The notes: generated from the sequence alone by a model not told the origin. A DNA stretch of 44,445 nucleotides from PALSA-243 sp036268375 (GCA_036268375.1 DATAUH010000287.1:1-44445), one strand, 5' to 3'; shown: positions 17,555-26,587, numbered from the stretch's first letter. Numbers and translations: made by a program.

Positions 17555-17974
17555 ATGACAGCAACCGCAGGCCCTCAACTGGGGCAAATACACGCGCTGT
17601 TAGCAGAGCGCGGTTATGAAGTAACCGAACCCTCAGCCGATTCGTTCAGTATTCGCGAAACCGGCAGCGGCGTGGCGATCCATGCCGTGTTACAGGGGGA
17701 CATCATGTTTCTTTCGCTGACGTGCACGGTAGTTCCGCACTCGGCAATTACGCCCGCCATCATGGAGCGCATGCTGGACGCTGGCAATGGGATTTCCACC
17801 TCACACTTTGCCCTCTACAAAGCGGACGACGGCAAAGTGGCGGTGGCTCTCAACAATTTCTGCAAGTTGCAGGATATGGGCGCCGATGACGAAGACGATA
17901 TTCTGTCGTGCGTGCATTTTCTGCTGGTGGATGTGATGGCGGCCCGCAAGATTTTGAGCGGCCTCGAGGCGTAA
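17555..17974 (+). CDS. small PspA-linked protein, YjfI/DUF2170- or YbjN-like
   Basis: A 139-residue acidic protein without signal or membrane segments. It has an alpha/beta layout: helix (QIHALLAERGY), strands (DSFSIRETGSGVAIHAVL, GDIMFLSLTCTVV), a helix starting TPAIMERMLDAGNGISTS, and a C-terminal helix after DDEDDILSCVHFLLVDV. Size, layout and position directly before pspA resemble YjfI (DUF2170), which precedes the PspA homologue YjfJ in E. coli; a YbjN-like chaperone fold is the alternative. Identity is tentative. ATG 17555 is used; an in-frame GTG lies at 17546, and neither has a strong ribosome-binding site. First gene of a four-gene operon, 23 bases before pspA. Confidence 0.6.
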   Translation: MTATAGPQLGQIHALLAERGYEVTEPSADSFSIRETGSGVAIHAVLQGDIMFLSLTCTVVPHSAITPAIMERMLDAGNGISTSHFALYKADDGKVAVALNNFCKLQDMGADDEDDILSCVHFLLVDVMAARKILSGLEA

Positions 17975-17997
17975 GAAGCAAGGAAAACGGAGAACAT

Positions 17998-18786
17998 ATG
18001 GCATTCCTATCAGATATTTTCGGGCGTGCAGGCCGGGTAGCTCGCGGCCAGGCGAATAAGGGAATGGACGTCATCGAGGACGCCACGTTCGAGGCAACCG
18101 TAAGACAGACGGTCCTCGATATGAAGAATGAGCTGAATAATGTGGTGCGCGCTTCGGCCGTGGCGATGAGCAACTACAATCGCCTGGACGCCGAGTATCA
18201 GAAGTACGCGCGCCAATCGCAGGATTGGAAAGACCGCGCGGGGCTGGCATTGGACGCCGGCAACGAAGATCTGGCCAAGAAGGCGCTGGCGAAGAAAGCG
18301 GAGAGCGACAAGCAGGTCGTTTCGATGCAAACGTCGGTAGAACAGGCGAAGGCTGCCAGCGAAAAATTGAAGCAGCAGGTCGGCGAGCTGAAGGCGAAGA
18401 TCGACGAAGGCGAGCGCACGGCGACGACGCTGGTGGCGCGCAAGAATGCGGCGCAGGCGCAGCGCAAGGTGGCGGAAGCGATCGCGGGCGTGGGCAACGC
18501 GGACAATGCGTTCGCACAACTTAACCGCTTTGAAGAATCGGTATCGAAGGAAGAGGCGACTGCCAAGGCGTTCGACCAGCTTGCATCCGCGGGCAAGGAT
18601 GACGATTTGGAGAAGCAGTTCGCGCAACTGGGCGGACACAGCGTGGATGCAGAATTGGACGCGCTGAAGGCGGAGCGGCAATTGAGAGCCGGACCGCCGG
18701 CGCCTCCGTACATTCCGAGAGAACTGCCGAGCGGCGGAGTGAACGTGCAGACGGGGCAACGCGCGGGCGAAAAGGCGGGAGCCTAA
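17998..18786 (+). CDS. pspA: PspA/IM30-family membrane-remodelling protein
   Basis: A 262-residue, almost wholly helical ESCRT-III-like protein. It starts MAFLSDIFGRAGRVARGQAN, the amphipathic N-terminal helix that binds membrane, followed by long coiled coils rich in Lys, Glu, Ala and Gln (about residues 25-215), and a Pro-rich tail (PPAPPYIPRELPSGG) not found in E. coli PspA. The family polymerises on damaged membranes and maintains the proton barrier. GGAG at 17989-17992 supports ATG 17998. Neighbours on both sides are co-directional and tightly spaced. No PspF-type sigma-54 activator or PspB/C is visible, so regulation differs from E. coli. Confidence 0.9.
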   Translation: MAFLSDIFGRAGRVARGQANKGMDVIEDATFEATVRQTVLDMKNELNNVVRASAVAMSNYNRLDAEYQKYARQSQDWKDRAGLALDAGNEDLAKKALAKKAESDKQVVSMQTSVEQAKAASEKLKQQVGELKAKIDEGERTATTLVARKNAAQAQRKVAEAIAGVGNADNAFAQLNRFEESVSKEEATAKAFDQLASAGKDDDLEKQFAQLGGHSVDAELDALKAERQLRAGPPAPPYIPRELPSGGVNVQTGQRAGEKAGA

Positions 18787-18807
18787 GCAAGCAGAAGCGC
18801 CGCGCCC

Positions 18808-19443
18808 ATGATCACCTTAACTATAGAAGCCATCCTGGGCGTGGTGCTGGCGGTTGTCATTATGCAATTTTTCAAACACCATTCACAGCCGGCGCAACCT
18901 GCCGCGCCGGCTGAAGATCTGGCCAACCTGCGGCCGCAGGACGCGCGGCTGGGCGACGCTTTATCGATTGCCGGCGCAGGCGACAACATGGAAGACCTGG
19001 ACTTCACGGTCGACCGCAGCACGCAGATGAACGCGGGCTCGCGGCAATGGATAGAGTTGTCCGGTCCGTATAAAGAACGGCGCGTGGCGCTGCGCGTGGG
19101 CGGCGACGAAGAAGTGGAAGTGGCAATTCATAACGACACGCGCAAGATTACGGTTGAGGATTTGGGATTGACCGAGGACGACGTGGCGCAGATGGATGAG
19201 CGGCAGAACACGGCCGATTCGTTCGATTTCGACGGGCATACGTGGATGTATGTGATTAGCCGCGAAGTGCAGGCGCAGCGCAGCGATCGCAGCCAACCCG
19301 AGGGCTTTTACTACTGGGAGTTCCGCGAGAACGGCGGTTCGGGGATTCTGACGATTCGCAAGCCGGAGAGCGATCCCTTTATGGTGAGCCTGTATAGCGG
19401 AATCGCGCCGAGCGATGTGACGGTGTTTCGCGCACGGAGTTAA
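18808..19443 (+). CDS. membrane-anchored DUF4178-like protein, PspA partner
   Basis: A 211-residue protein with one N-terminal transmembrane helix (ITLTIEAILGVVLAVVIMQF) and a soluble domain. The pattern GSRQWIELSG, FDFDGHTWMYVISRE, GFYYWEFRENGG and late GIAPSDVTVFRA fits DUF4178, a beta-rich family often encoded beside PspA; the E. coli analogue by position would be YjfK (DUF2491). Function is unknown; a membrane-tethered PspA partner is a reasonable inference. It follows pspA by 21 bases and precedes the next gene by 3. Confidence 0.65.
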   Translation: MITLTIEAILGVVLAVVIMQFFKHHSQPAQPAAPAEDLANLRPQDARLGDALSIAGAGDNMEDLDFTVDRSTQMNAGSRQWIELSGPYKERRVALRVGGDEEVEVAIHNDTRKITVEDLGLTEDDVAQMDERQNTADSFDFDGHTWMYVISREVQAQRSDRSQPEGFYYWEFRENGGSGILTIRKPESDPFMVSLYSGIAPSDVTVFRARS

Positions 19444-19446
19444 GCA

Positions 19447-20985
19447 ATGAACCGGCCGGGATGGAAAATCGGCGCGGCGCTGCTGATCGGCGCCATGGCT
19501 GCAGTGCCGTTTCTGGGTTTCGACAACCTGCCGCGGCAGACGCGAGCGGCAATCGACGCGGAGCGCGCGTCGTTAGTCAGCGCAACGACCCAGGTGCAGC
19601 GCGCGAAGGATGAAGTAACGCGCGAGCTGAAATCGGAAGCGGACCTTTTCCGCACGGTCTCAGCGTCCGCGCAATGGCCCGTAACTATCGATGGCGCGGC
19701 GACGGTGCTGCAATCGGCGCGGCGGGACATGCAGCGGCTGGATGCGCTGGAGAAGGCAAACCGGCGCGGCGATCGCAACGACGCGGAGCGGTTACTGGCG
19801 GATGAACGGCGGCTGCGCATGTCGGCCGTGCACGACGCTGCGGGCGCGCAGAACGAAGCTTCCCATTGGGTGGACCTGAAGCAGCATCTGCCCGCGGACG
19901 TGCAGCAGATGGGGCGCAATTACGAGGCGATTCATGGCTTCGACTTCACGCCAGCGACTGCAACGGTCGAAAAGGCCGGGACCGATTGGCCGGAGAAGCG
20001 GGCCGATTTGGAGACGCGGCTCGCGGGGCTGCGCTCGGTTCAGTCGCGGGGAGAGCAGGTTTGGCAGGCGAGCGCGGATTTGCGGCGAATGGCGGCCGCG
20101 AACGATTACGCGCATCTGAATTTTGGCGCGTTGGGCGGGGATGCGGATGCACTGCATACGGCCGCGGCCGATCTACCGCAGAAGACAGCCGGGCTGACGG
20201 CGCTGACCGGACAACTCTACAATTCCTGGGACAAGATTCTGGTCGACATGGAGGAGCGTGGCCACGGGAAATCGAAGACGTATGACCAGGAGATTCGCAC
20301 GGTAACTACGCGCGTGCCCGATGCGGCGTCGAAGGGAGGGGCTACATCTTCGGCTGAAGCGTGGGTAGATGTCCCGAAGAATAATTACGACGCCATGCGC
20401 AACGACTTGGGCATGGCGATTGAGCACAAGGCATCGGGCAAGTACGACAGCGAATCGGAACATGTGGCGCAACCGGCGGGCTTCGCCTATATGGCGCCTC
20501 AGGGCCAATCGAATCAGTATGGCTATTGGGATCACAGGGACGGCCGCGACTTCTGGGTGTTTTACGGGCAGTACGCGCTGCTACGCGACCTGTTATTCCA
20601 CGGCGGCTACCGGCCGGTGGACTATTACGAGTACCGCCAGTATCGGACCTATCGCGATACGGGGCGCACGTATTATGGCGGCGATGCGGTAGGTAGTTTG
20701 CCGCGATATGGCACGCAGGGCACGGCGACAGCGGATCACTATTCGAATAGCACGTTTGCGAAGGGGGGCGGCTTCCGGAATTCGCAATACGCATCGAAGA
20801 GCGGCAACTATCGGGATTCACATTTTTCGACGCCGAATGCAGGGAACCCGAATGCAGACCATAGCCCGAAACGGTTTGGGAGCGGTAGCAGCGGGTCACC
20901 CGCGCCGCGTTACTCGCCGAGACCGTCGGCGCCGCGACCTTCGTTTCATCCGCCTAGCTCGGGGCGAAGGTTTGGGAGAAGGTAA
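19447..20985 (+). CDS. unrecognised membrane-anchored coiled-coil protein, fourth gene of the PspA operon
   Basis: A 512-residue protein I cannot assign to a family. One hydrophobic N-terminal segment (WKIGAALLIGAMAAVPFLGF) could be an anchor or signal. Residues ~35-270 are helical and charged, with coiled-coil character (QRAKDEVTRELKSEADLF, LEKANRRGDRNDAERLLADE). From ~365 the composition changes: YGYWDHRDGRDFWVFYGQY, then Tyr/Gly/Ser/Arg-rich sequence (YYEYRQYRTYRDTGRTYYGG) and a Pro/Ser/Arg tail ending RRFGRR. The tail loosely recalls YjfM (DUF1190) of the E. coli yjfIJKLMC operon in composition and place only. It starts 3 bases after the DUF4178-like gene, so co-translation is likely. A role in PspA-linked envelope maintenance is inferred from context alone. 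Confidence 0.7.
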   Translation: MNRPGWKIGAALLIGAMAAVPFLGFDNLPRQTRAAIDAERASLVSATTQVQRAKDEVTRELKSEADLFRTVSASAQWPVTIDGAATVLQSARRDMQRLDALEKANRRGDRNDAERLLADERRLRMSAVHDAAGAQNEASHWVDLKQHLPADVQQMGRNYEAIHGFDFTPATATVEKAGTDWPEKRADLETRLAGLRSVQSRGEQVWQASADLRRMAAANDYAHLNFGALGGDADALHTAAADLPQKTAGLTALTGQLYNSWDKILVDMEERGHGKSKTYDQEIRTVTTRVPDAASKGGATSSAEAWVDVPKNNYDAMRNDLGMAIEHKASGKYDSESEHVAQPAGFAYMAPQGQSNQYGYWDHRDGRDFWVFYGQYALLRDLLFHGGYRPVDYYEYRQYRTYRDTGRTYYGGDAVGSLPRYGTQGTATADHYSNSTFAKGGGFRNSQYASKSGNYRDSHFSTPNAGNPNADHSPKRFGSGSSGSPAPRYSPRPSAPRPSFHPPSSGRRFGRR

Positions 20986-21039
20986 GGCGGGTCAGGCTAT
21001 TGCGCTGTAGCACTAGCGAACGTCATCCCTAGCCTTTCC

Positions 21040-21218
21040 CTAGCCTGCATTTCTCACACACCTTTTGCTCCGGCGCGCGATAAGGCTGTTCCTACTTCGT
21101 TGCGCTCGTTCAGAGTGCTCGAGCCGTTTCGGCCCTCCGCGCGCTGACCTTCGCGCGCCTCGTATCCACGGCCTTCTCACGCGCCTCTCGACGAACCTGT
21201 GTGAGAAATGCAGGCTAG
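21040..21218. mobile_element. 179-bp MITE/REP-like element with 21-bp perfect terminal inverted repeats
   Basis: The arms 21040-21060 (beginning CTAGCCTGCATTTCTC) and 21198-21218 are exact reverse complements over 21 bp. The interior contains no gene. It aligns with the copy at 34215-34390, sharing for example GCCTTCTCACGCGCCT and a TTGCGCT/CTTGTTCAG-like block. It sits in the 450-bp non-coding gap 20986-21435 between the PspA operon and vapC; outside the element that gap shows only a short echo of the arm sequence (CCAGGCTAG near 21225). Confidence 0.75.
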
Positions 21219-21435
21219 TTAGTCCAGGCTAGTCCGACAGGGACGGAACGTGGCCTCCCGGCCTGATGAGATTCATGACAGCGCCCCGAAGGGTTTGTTG
21301 CCACGATCTGACCCACGCTCTTCGCCATTCGTTTGACCGTGACCACCGGGTGGCGGCCAGTTATGCAGGACTACTCGTGTGAAAAGCGGCGCGGCACGAT
21401 GCAGCCGTCGATGACTGGCAATCCCACCGCGAAGG

Positions 21436-21840
21436 TTATATCTCGATAATTTGAGCGCGCGGATCCAGGCGCCGCAGGTCAGTTGGATGGCTGGTGACAA
21501 TGGCATCTTGCCGCTTTCTGGCGAGGATCACCACCGATGCATGGATAATATCCGACGTATTTGTGGCAGCGCAGAGTTCTCCGCAGGACCGGGCAAGCTG
21601 CTCGTCAAGAGGAATGATCTCAACTTCCTCGCTGCGCAAGAATCTTCCTAAAGTGACTTGAACGCGACCGTCGCGCCAAGCCTGTCCCAGGACTCCCGAA
21701 GGGACGCGAAAGGCAAAGCTTTGCGCCAAGGCCTGACGGAGCAAGGCAATCATGCGCTTGTCCCCGCGATCGAGAGCGATCAGCGCGCCGGTATCCAGCG
21801 TTATCCCTGCGGTTGTTTTGCGAGCGCGCGTTTGGCCCAT
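21436..21840 (-). CDS. vapC: PIN-domain ribonuclease toxin (VapC-type)
   Basis: A 134-residue PIN domain. Conserved acidic positions are visible in ITLDTGALIALDRGD, in TNTSDIIHASVVILA, and in VTSHPTDLRRLDP near the C-terminus. VapC toxins cut tRNA or rRNA with Mg2+. ATG 21840 lies inside the 3' end of the antitoxin gene (40-base overlap), a usual vapBC arrangement; a shorter start closer to the first strand cannot be excluded. All expected motifs are present, so it is probably functional. Confidence 0.85.
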   Translation of the reverse strand: MGQTRARKTTAGITLDTGALIALDRGDKRMIALLRQALAQSFAFRVPSGVLGQAWRDGRVQVTLGRFLRSEEVEIIPLDEQLARSCGELCAATNTSDIIHASVVILARKRQDAIVTSHPTDLRRLDPRAQIIEI

Positions 21841-22040
21841 TTGACGTCCTCGATTTCCGGCTCGCCATATTGTTCGGTCAAATCGCGAACCAGCGCCCGG
21901 AGGGATTCGCGCTTTTCATGTTCCGCCAGAACTCCGGAAATGTAACCGGAGACCGAATCCGCTCGTCCGGCGCGGATTTGCCGGTGAATTCTAGACAGTT
22001 GGTCCGTGGGCAAACTGATGGCGATCTTGGACCTGGTCAT
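21801..22040 (-). CDS. vapB: ribbon-helix-helix antitoxin (VapB-type)
   Basis: A 79-residue antitoxin. The N-terminal ribbon-helix-helix reads KIAISLPTDQLSRIHRQIRA followed by DSVSGYISGVLAE, the DNA-binding half. The acidic C-terminal part (LTEQYGEPEIEDVKWAKR) would wrap the toxin. ATG 22040 (MTRSKIAISL) places the ribbon correctly. It precedes and overlaps vapC. A direct repeat covers its start codon, suggesting autoregulation. Confidence 0.85.
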   Translation of the reverse strand: MTRSKIAISLPTDQLSRIHRQIRAGRADSVSGYISGVLAEHEKRESLRALVRDLTEQYGEPEIEDVKWAKRALAKQPQG

Positions 22041-22056
22041 ACCGTAATCATACCGT
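22037..22056 (-). promoter_or_regulatory. direct repeat over the vapB start, likely operator
   Basis: TCATACCGT occurs at 22037-22045 and 22048-22056, an 11-bp period. The first copy contains the vapB start codon (minus strand ATG 22038-22040). One-turn spacing suits a ribbon-helix-helix autorepressor. Confidence 0.5.
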
Positions 22057-22132
22057 TCATGAGCAGGCAGAATGGCCGGACTTGGTTCCATTTGCCAATC
22101 CGGGCGGAGGTTTGGGCGGGGGTAGCGGCTCG

Positions 22133-22147
22133 CGCGAACTGTTCGCG
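22133..22147. promoter_or_regulatory. palindrome CGCGAA-CTG-TTCGCG upstream of the catalase gene
   Basis: A perfect 6-bp dyad with a 3-base centre, 154 bases before the katE start, in a 261-base gap between vapB and katE. It could be a regulator site; no oxidant-response motif was identified with confidence. Confidence 0.35.
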
Positions 22148-22301
22148 ATTTGTATTTATTTGCGCCAAGTCAGGCAGCCCGCACATTGCTGGTTCATAGT
22201 CGCACGGGCGCGCCTGATGTTGGGTCTTTAATCGCACTGTGGCGCGACCGGGACGTTTCTTCTTTGATTGGCGCTTGGCTACAACGGAAGGGAGCCAGCA
22301 T

Positions 22302-24395
22302 ATGAAAAAACCAGCAGACGCTCCAAAGAATCCCGCCAGTGAGACCACTCGCGGCAAAGGCGGCGAACTACACCAGACTGCATCCGGCGACCTGCCTGTT
22401 TTAACGACGCAACAGGGCACGCCAATCTCGGACGATCAGAACACATTGCGCATCGGCCCACGCGGGCCGGCGGCGCTCGAGGATTTTCATTTTCGCGAGA
22501 AGATTTTTCACTTCGATCACGAGCGCATTCCGGAACGAGTGGTGCACGCGCGCGGATTTGGGGCGCACGGATATTTCGAGAATTACGAACCGCTTTCCGA
22601 TATCACGGCCGCGGATCTTTTTCAGCGCGCGGGCGAAAAGACGGAGACATTTGTCCGATTTTCTACCGTGGCCGGCAATAAAGGTTCGGCCGATCTGCCG
22701 CGGGACGTGCGCGGCTTTGCGGTGAAGTTCTACACGAAGCAGGGTAACTGGGACATTGTGGGGAATAACATCCCGGTCTTCTTCATTCAGGATGCGATTA
22801 AGTTTCCCGATCTGGTGCACGCGGTGAAACAGGAGCCGGATCGCGACTTTCCGCAGGCAGCGACGGCCCACGATAACTTTTGGGACTTCATTTCGCTGAT
22901 GCCCGAAAGCATACATATGATCATGTGGGCAATGAGCGACCGCGCCATTCCACGCTCATTCCGCTTTATGGAGGGTTTTGGCGTACATACATTCCGGCTG
23001 GTGAATGCGGCGGGTAAATCCACCTTTGTGAAGTTTCACTGGAAGCCTAAGTTGGGTCTGCAGTCGGTGCTATGGGACGAAGCGCTGAAGATTAATGGCG
23101 CAGATCCGGATTTCCACCGCCGCGATCTATGGAATGCGATTCAAAGCGGCGCATTTCCCGAATGGGAGCTGGGCCTGCAGCTTTTTGACGATGCATTTGC
23201 GGATAAGTTTGCGTTCGATATTCTGGACGCGACCAAAATTATCCCTGAGGAGGATGTTCCGATTCGACGCGTCGGCCGCTTAGTACTGGATCGATGCGTG
23301 GATAACTTCTTTGCCGAAACCGAGCAGGTGGCTTTCTGCACCAATAACATCATTCCCGGTGTTGATTTCACGAACGACCCGCTACTGCAGGGACGTAACT
23401 TCTCCTATCTGGATACGCAGATCAAACGGCTTGGCGGCCCTAACTTCACGCATATCCCGGTGAATGCTCCTAAGTGCCCGTTTCACAACTTCCAACAGGA
23501 CGGACATATGGCGATGTTCAATCCGAAGGGACGCGTGAATTATGAGCCGAACTCCTGGGGCGAAGGACCACGCGAATCGCACAAGGCCGGGTTCCGTTCG
23601 TTTCCGGCGCAGGAGAGCGGAAGCAAAGTACGCGACCGTTCGGAAACGTTTTCGGACCATTACAGCCAGGCCCGGCAGTTTTACATCAGCCAAACGAAGA
23701 TCGAGCAGCAACACATTGCGAACGCCTTGATTTTCGAACTCAGCAAAGTGGAGCGCCTGGATATTCGCCAGCGTGTTGCGTCGCACCTGCCGCACATTGA
23801 CGCTGAGTTGGCGGAGCGCGTGTCGAAGGGCTTGGGTTTCCGCGATAAAGTAGAGCCCGCGACGCCTGCCGCAAAGCCGCGAACGGATCTGAAGGCCTCG
23901 AAGGCGCTGAGCATTCAGTTAAATGGGCCCGCCAGCTTCGAGGGCAGGAAAGTGGGCATACTGCTGGGCGAAGGTGCTGACGGCGTCGCGTTCAAGGCCC
24001 TGGTGAAAGCGATAGAAAGCGAGCGCGCGGTGCTGGAAGTGATTGCGCCGACGGTGGGCGGAGTGGAGACGAGCGACGGGGCGCTGGTTCCCGCACAGCA
24101 GAAGGTGGGCGGCGGACCTTCGGTGCTTTACGACGCAGTGGCGGTGCTTGCATCCGCGGCGGGCGCAAAGCAGTTGGCGCAGAAGCCCGAGGCGGTACAG
24201 TTCGTGATGGACGCATTTGTCCACATGAAGTTTATTGGATGGACGGAAGGCGCGAAGGCGCTACTTACGAAAGCCGGAATTGCCGATTCGTTAGATGCGG
24301 GATGCATCCAATTGACTGACGGCAAATCGGCGACGCAGTTTGTCGAGGCCTGCCGTAAAGTGCGCTTCTGGGATCGCAGCGAGCATGTGGGATAG
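22302..24395 (+). CDS. katE: large-subunit heme catalase (HPII type)
   Basis: A 697-residue monofunctional catalase that dismutates H2O2. The distal His82 is in RVVHARGFGAHG, followed by RFSTVAG and GNWDIVGNNIPVFFIQDA. The heme-proximal Tyr lies in NFSYLDTQIKRLGGPNF with HIPVNAPKCPFHNFQQDG after it. From about residue 545 an extra GATase/DJ-1-like domain begins (GRKVGILLGEGADGV), as in E. coli KatE and unlike small catalases. The start ATG 22302 has AAGGGAG at 22288-22294; an in-frame upstream extension lacks conservation. No signal peptide. The 261-base upstream gap suggests its own promoter. Confidence 0.95.
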   Translation: MKKPADAPKNPASETTRGKGGELHQTASGDLPVLTTQQGTPISDDQNTLRIGPRGPAALEDFHFREKIFHFDHERIPERVVHARGFGAHGYFENYEPLSDITAADLFQRAGEKTETFVRFSTVAGNKGSADLPRDVRGFAVKFYTKQGNWDIVGNNIPVFFIQDAIKFPDLVHAVKQEPDRDFPQAATAHDNFWDFISLMPESIHMIMWAMSDRAIPRSFRFMEGFGVHTFRLVNAAGKSTFVKFHWKPKLGLQSVLWDEALKINGADPDFHRRDLWNAIQSGAFPEWELGLQLFDDAFADKFAFDILDATKIIPEEDVPIRRVGRLVLDRCVDNFFAETEQVAFCTNNIIPGVDFTNDPLLQGRNFSYLDTQIKRLGGPNFTHIPVNAPKCPFHNFQQDGHMAMFNPKGRVNYEPNSWGEGPRESHKAGFRSFPAQESGSKVRDRSETFSDHYSQARQFYISQTKIEQQHIANALIFELSKVERLDIRQRVASHLPHIDAELAERVSKGLGFRDKVEPATPAAKPRTDLKASKALSIQLNGPASFEGRKVGILLGEGADGVAFKALVKAIESERAVLEVIAPTVGGVETSDGALVPAQQKVGGGPSVLYDAVAVLASAAGAKQLAQKPEAVQFVMDAFVHMKFIGWTEGAKALLTKAGIADSLDAGCIQLTDGKSATQFVEACRKVRFWDRSEHVG

Positions 24396-24417
24396 GTGAA
24401 GCGATGCGCTCCGGGTG

Positions 24418-25053
24418 TTACGGCACCCAGGCCAGATAGGCGAGGTAGCAAAGCACGACTCCGGCTGTCGCGGCGAGTAAGCCCGACAGCCGTTTCTTCT
24501 GCAGAAAGAAGATCAGCAGCATGCCGGTGATGGAGACTAAGGTCATCAGCACCGCGGAAATATCGATGATGGCGGCCCAAGCTTTTCCGCTGTCGCGACC
24601 TTTGTGGAGGTCGTTGAGAACAGCGAAAAAGCCCATGCGCGTTTCGGTGATCTGATAGCGGCCGGTGGCGCGGTCGACAAAGACATCGGCGGCGTAGCCG
24701 GGGCCTTTGAAGGCGACCGCGCAATCTGTGTCTTCGATGCGAAAGTCCGCGACGGCGCCGTGAATTCCGTGAGCATTGCGCAGGTGCTCGACTACGGCAA
24801 GTTTGTCGACATCATGGCCGAGATACTTCACGTCCATGCTGCCGCTGACTTGGACGGTATGCTGCTGTTTGGTGAACCAGTCAGCGTGGTTGAGAGTAAG
24901 TCCGGTGACTGCGAAGAAGAACAGAATGCCGAAGCTGGCCATGGAGAGATAGATATGCAGCCAGCGAGACAGCTTGATCAACTGCCGCTTCCAAAAGGGA
25001 TTGGCGTGGGGGTGGACCACGGAGGGAGCGGAAGGTGCGATCAGCGACGCCAT
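24418..25053 (-). CDS. PepSY-associated transmembrane protein
   Basis: A 211-residue inner-membrane protein. Helix 1 includes RWLHIYLSMASFGILFFFAVTGLTLNH, the PepSY_TM signature with conserved His residues. A periplasmic PepSY-like segment (residues ~65-135, YAADVFVDRATGRYQITETR) follows, then a helix from NDLHKGRDSGKAWAAIID onward and a final helix (LLAATAGVVLCYLAYLAW). Related proteins pass electrons across the membrane, often with heme or flavin, or serve in iron reduction. It starts one base after the ApbE stop, third and last gene of the EF-hand/ApbE/PepSY operon. Confidence 0.85.
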   Translation of the reverse strand: MASLIAPSAPSVVHPHANPFWKRQLIKLSRWLHIYLSMASFGILFFFAVTGLTLNHADWFTKQQHTVQVSGSMDVKYLGHDVDKLAVVEHLRNAHGIHGAVADFRIEDTDCAVAFKGPGYAADVFVDRATGRYQITETRMGFFAVLNDLHKGRDSGKAWAAIIDISAVLMTLVSITGMLLIFFLQKKRLSGLLAATAGVVLCYLAYLAWVP

Positions 25054-25054
25054 T

Positions 25055-26587
25055 TCAGCGCGCCACCTTGTGGTAATCGAAAGTAACCGGGCCTAACTCG
25101 GCGTCGGCGGGAGCTTGTGTTCGCGAGGGCGCGCCGTTGAAATCCATGTCGCGCTTATCGAGAGTGTATCCGCCATGCTCGCGCGCGGCCTCTACTAACA
25201 CTGTATAGTGGCCGGCCTTGACTAACTTGCCGCTATTATCCTTGCCGTCCCATTTCAATGAATATTTGCCCGGAGAGCGCGTAGCGCTGGTGACGGAGTT
25301 CAAAATCTCATGGCCCTCCGACATAGCGCGCAGGCGATCATCGCGATACCAGGCGTGCAGTTCGTTCAACCAACGCGTCTTTTCGAACCAGACTGCGAGC
25401 GTGCGCACCGGGTACCGATCCTTGTCTTCGATCCACGCTGCGACATAAGGGCGGCGCGCGCCGAAGCCGCGAGTTTGTGGGACTTCGAGATCGATCGTGA
25501 GTTCATAGTCAGGGTTCCACAGGGATGCGTTGGCGGAAGGCGCAGCCTGCCTGGTTTGCGGAGCCGAGGCGGCGGCCATCAGAACAGGCGACCGCAACGC
25601 GTTCCAGCCGGAGGTGGTGATTTGGGCGCCGTCTTTCGCGATGAGCAGATACTCGACGCCGGGTACGGTGGCGGCGAGCTTGCGGCTTTCTTCCGGCGTG
25701 AGCACGCAAAATGCGGTAGCCAAAGCGCCGGCGTCGACGGCTTGTGGAGCTACGACAGTGGCGCTAATGATCGCATCGGCGGTGCGTCCCGTACGTGGAT
25801 CCACGATGTGTGAGAAATGGCGGCCGCCGATGTCGAAGCCGCGGCGATAATCGCCGCTGGTGGCGACGGCGCGATCTTTCACATCGAGGACGGCGATGGG
25901 GTCGGAGTTTTCGGTGTCGGAGCGCGGGTCGGCGACGTTGACCTGCTCACTTCCATCGCCGCGTACAACCAGATCGCCACCGATGTTCACCACCACGCCT
26001 GAGACTCCCGATGTGCGCAGAGCCGTTGCGGCGGCGCTTTCGATGATGTAGCTCTTGGTGAATGAGTTCAGCCGGATGGGCGTATCGGTGAGGCGCATGG
26101 CGGAGCCTGAATTGCCTTCGAGCGCCCACTGGCGTTCACTGGCGGCGCGAGCAGCCGCGGTCATGTCCGGCTCGCTCGGCAATTTGCCGGTGCTCTCTGC
26201 CTGCGTCCAAACGCGCGTGATGGCTTCGGCCGCCGGATTGAGCGCGCCGCCGCTACGCACCCGCCAGTCGTCCCAGAGGCGGAGGCTGTGCATCAGGTCC
26301 GGTGAGACGGGCACGGCGATGCCGCGAGTGCTGGCCCACCGGCTGAATTCGCTGGATGGATCGTAGCCGCTAAGGATGCTGTTTAAGCGCTTGATTTCGG
26401 TCATCGCGGCGGTTTCCGCGCGGTCGGCAGTCTCCTCCGATGAGGCGTGGACTTTCATCTCCATCGAAGTGCCGAGCACGTTTTCGAAATGCGCGGTGCG
26501 CCAAGGCGTGGTCTTGAAGTGCGAACCACCGGCAAACGCGGCAGCGAGCGCCAGCGCGGCGACGAGGCTTATGGATAGAGGCTTCAT
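25055..26587 (-). CDS. apbE: FAD:protein FMN transferase (ApbE) fused to DUF2271
   Basis: A 510-residue exported fusion. A short signal-like helix (LSISLVAALALAAAFAGG) is followed by the ApbE domain: LGTSMEMKVHA, SGYDPSSEFSRW, LNSFTKSYIIE, NIGGDLVVRG and the active-site region SHIVDPRTGRTADAII with DAGALATAFCVL. ApbE moves FMN from FAD to Ser/Thr of periplasmic redox proteins. Residues ~365-510 form DUF2271 (YELTIDLEVPQTRG, VRTLAVWFEK, YSLKWDGKDNSG). DUF2271-ApbE-PepSY groupings are known in Gram-negatives. No clear flavinylation motif (DxxSGATx-type) was seen in either neighbour, so the acceptor may be encoded elsewhere. ATG 26587 gives the signal-like start. Confidence 0.88.
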   Translation of the reverse strand: MKPLSISLVAALALAAAFAGGSHFKTTPWRTAHFENVLGTSMEMKVHASSEETADRAETAAMTEIKRLNSILSGYDPSSEFSRWASTRGIAVPVSPDLMHSLRLWDDWRVRSGGALNPAAEAITRVWTQAESTGKLPSEPDMTAAARAASERQWALEGNSGSAMRLTDTPIRLNSFTKSYIIESAAATALRTSGVSGVVVNIGGDLVVRGDGSEQVNVADPRSDTENSDPIAVLDVKDRAVATSGDYRRGFDIGGRHFSHIVDPRTGRTADAIISATVVAPQAVDAGALATAFCVLTPEESRKLAATVPGVEYLLIAKDGAQITTSGWNALRSPVLMAAASAPQTRQAAPSANASLWNPDYELTIDLEVPQTRGFGARRPYVAAWIEDKDRYPVRTLAVWFEKTRWLNELHAWYRDDRLRAMSEGHEILNSVTSATRSPGKYSLKWDGKDNSGKLVKAGHYTVLVEAAREHGGYTLDKRDMDFNGAPSRTQAPADAELGPVTFDYHKVAR

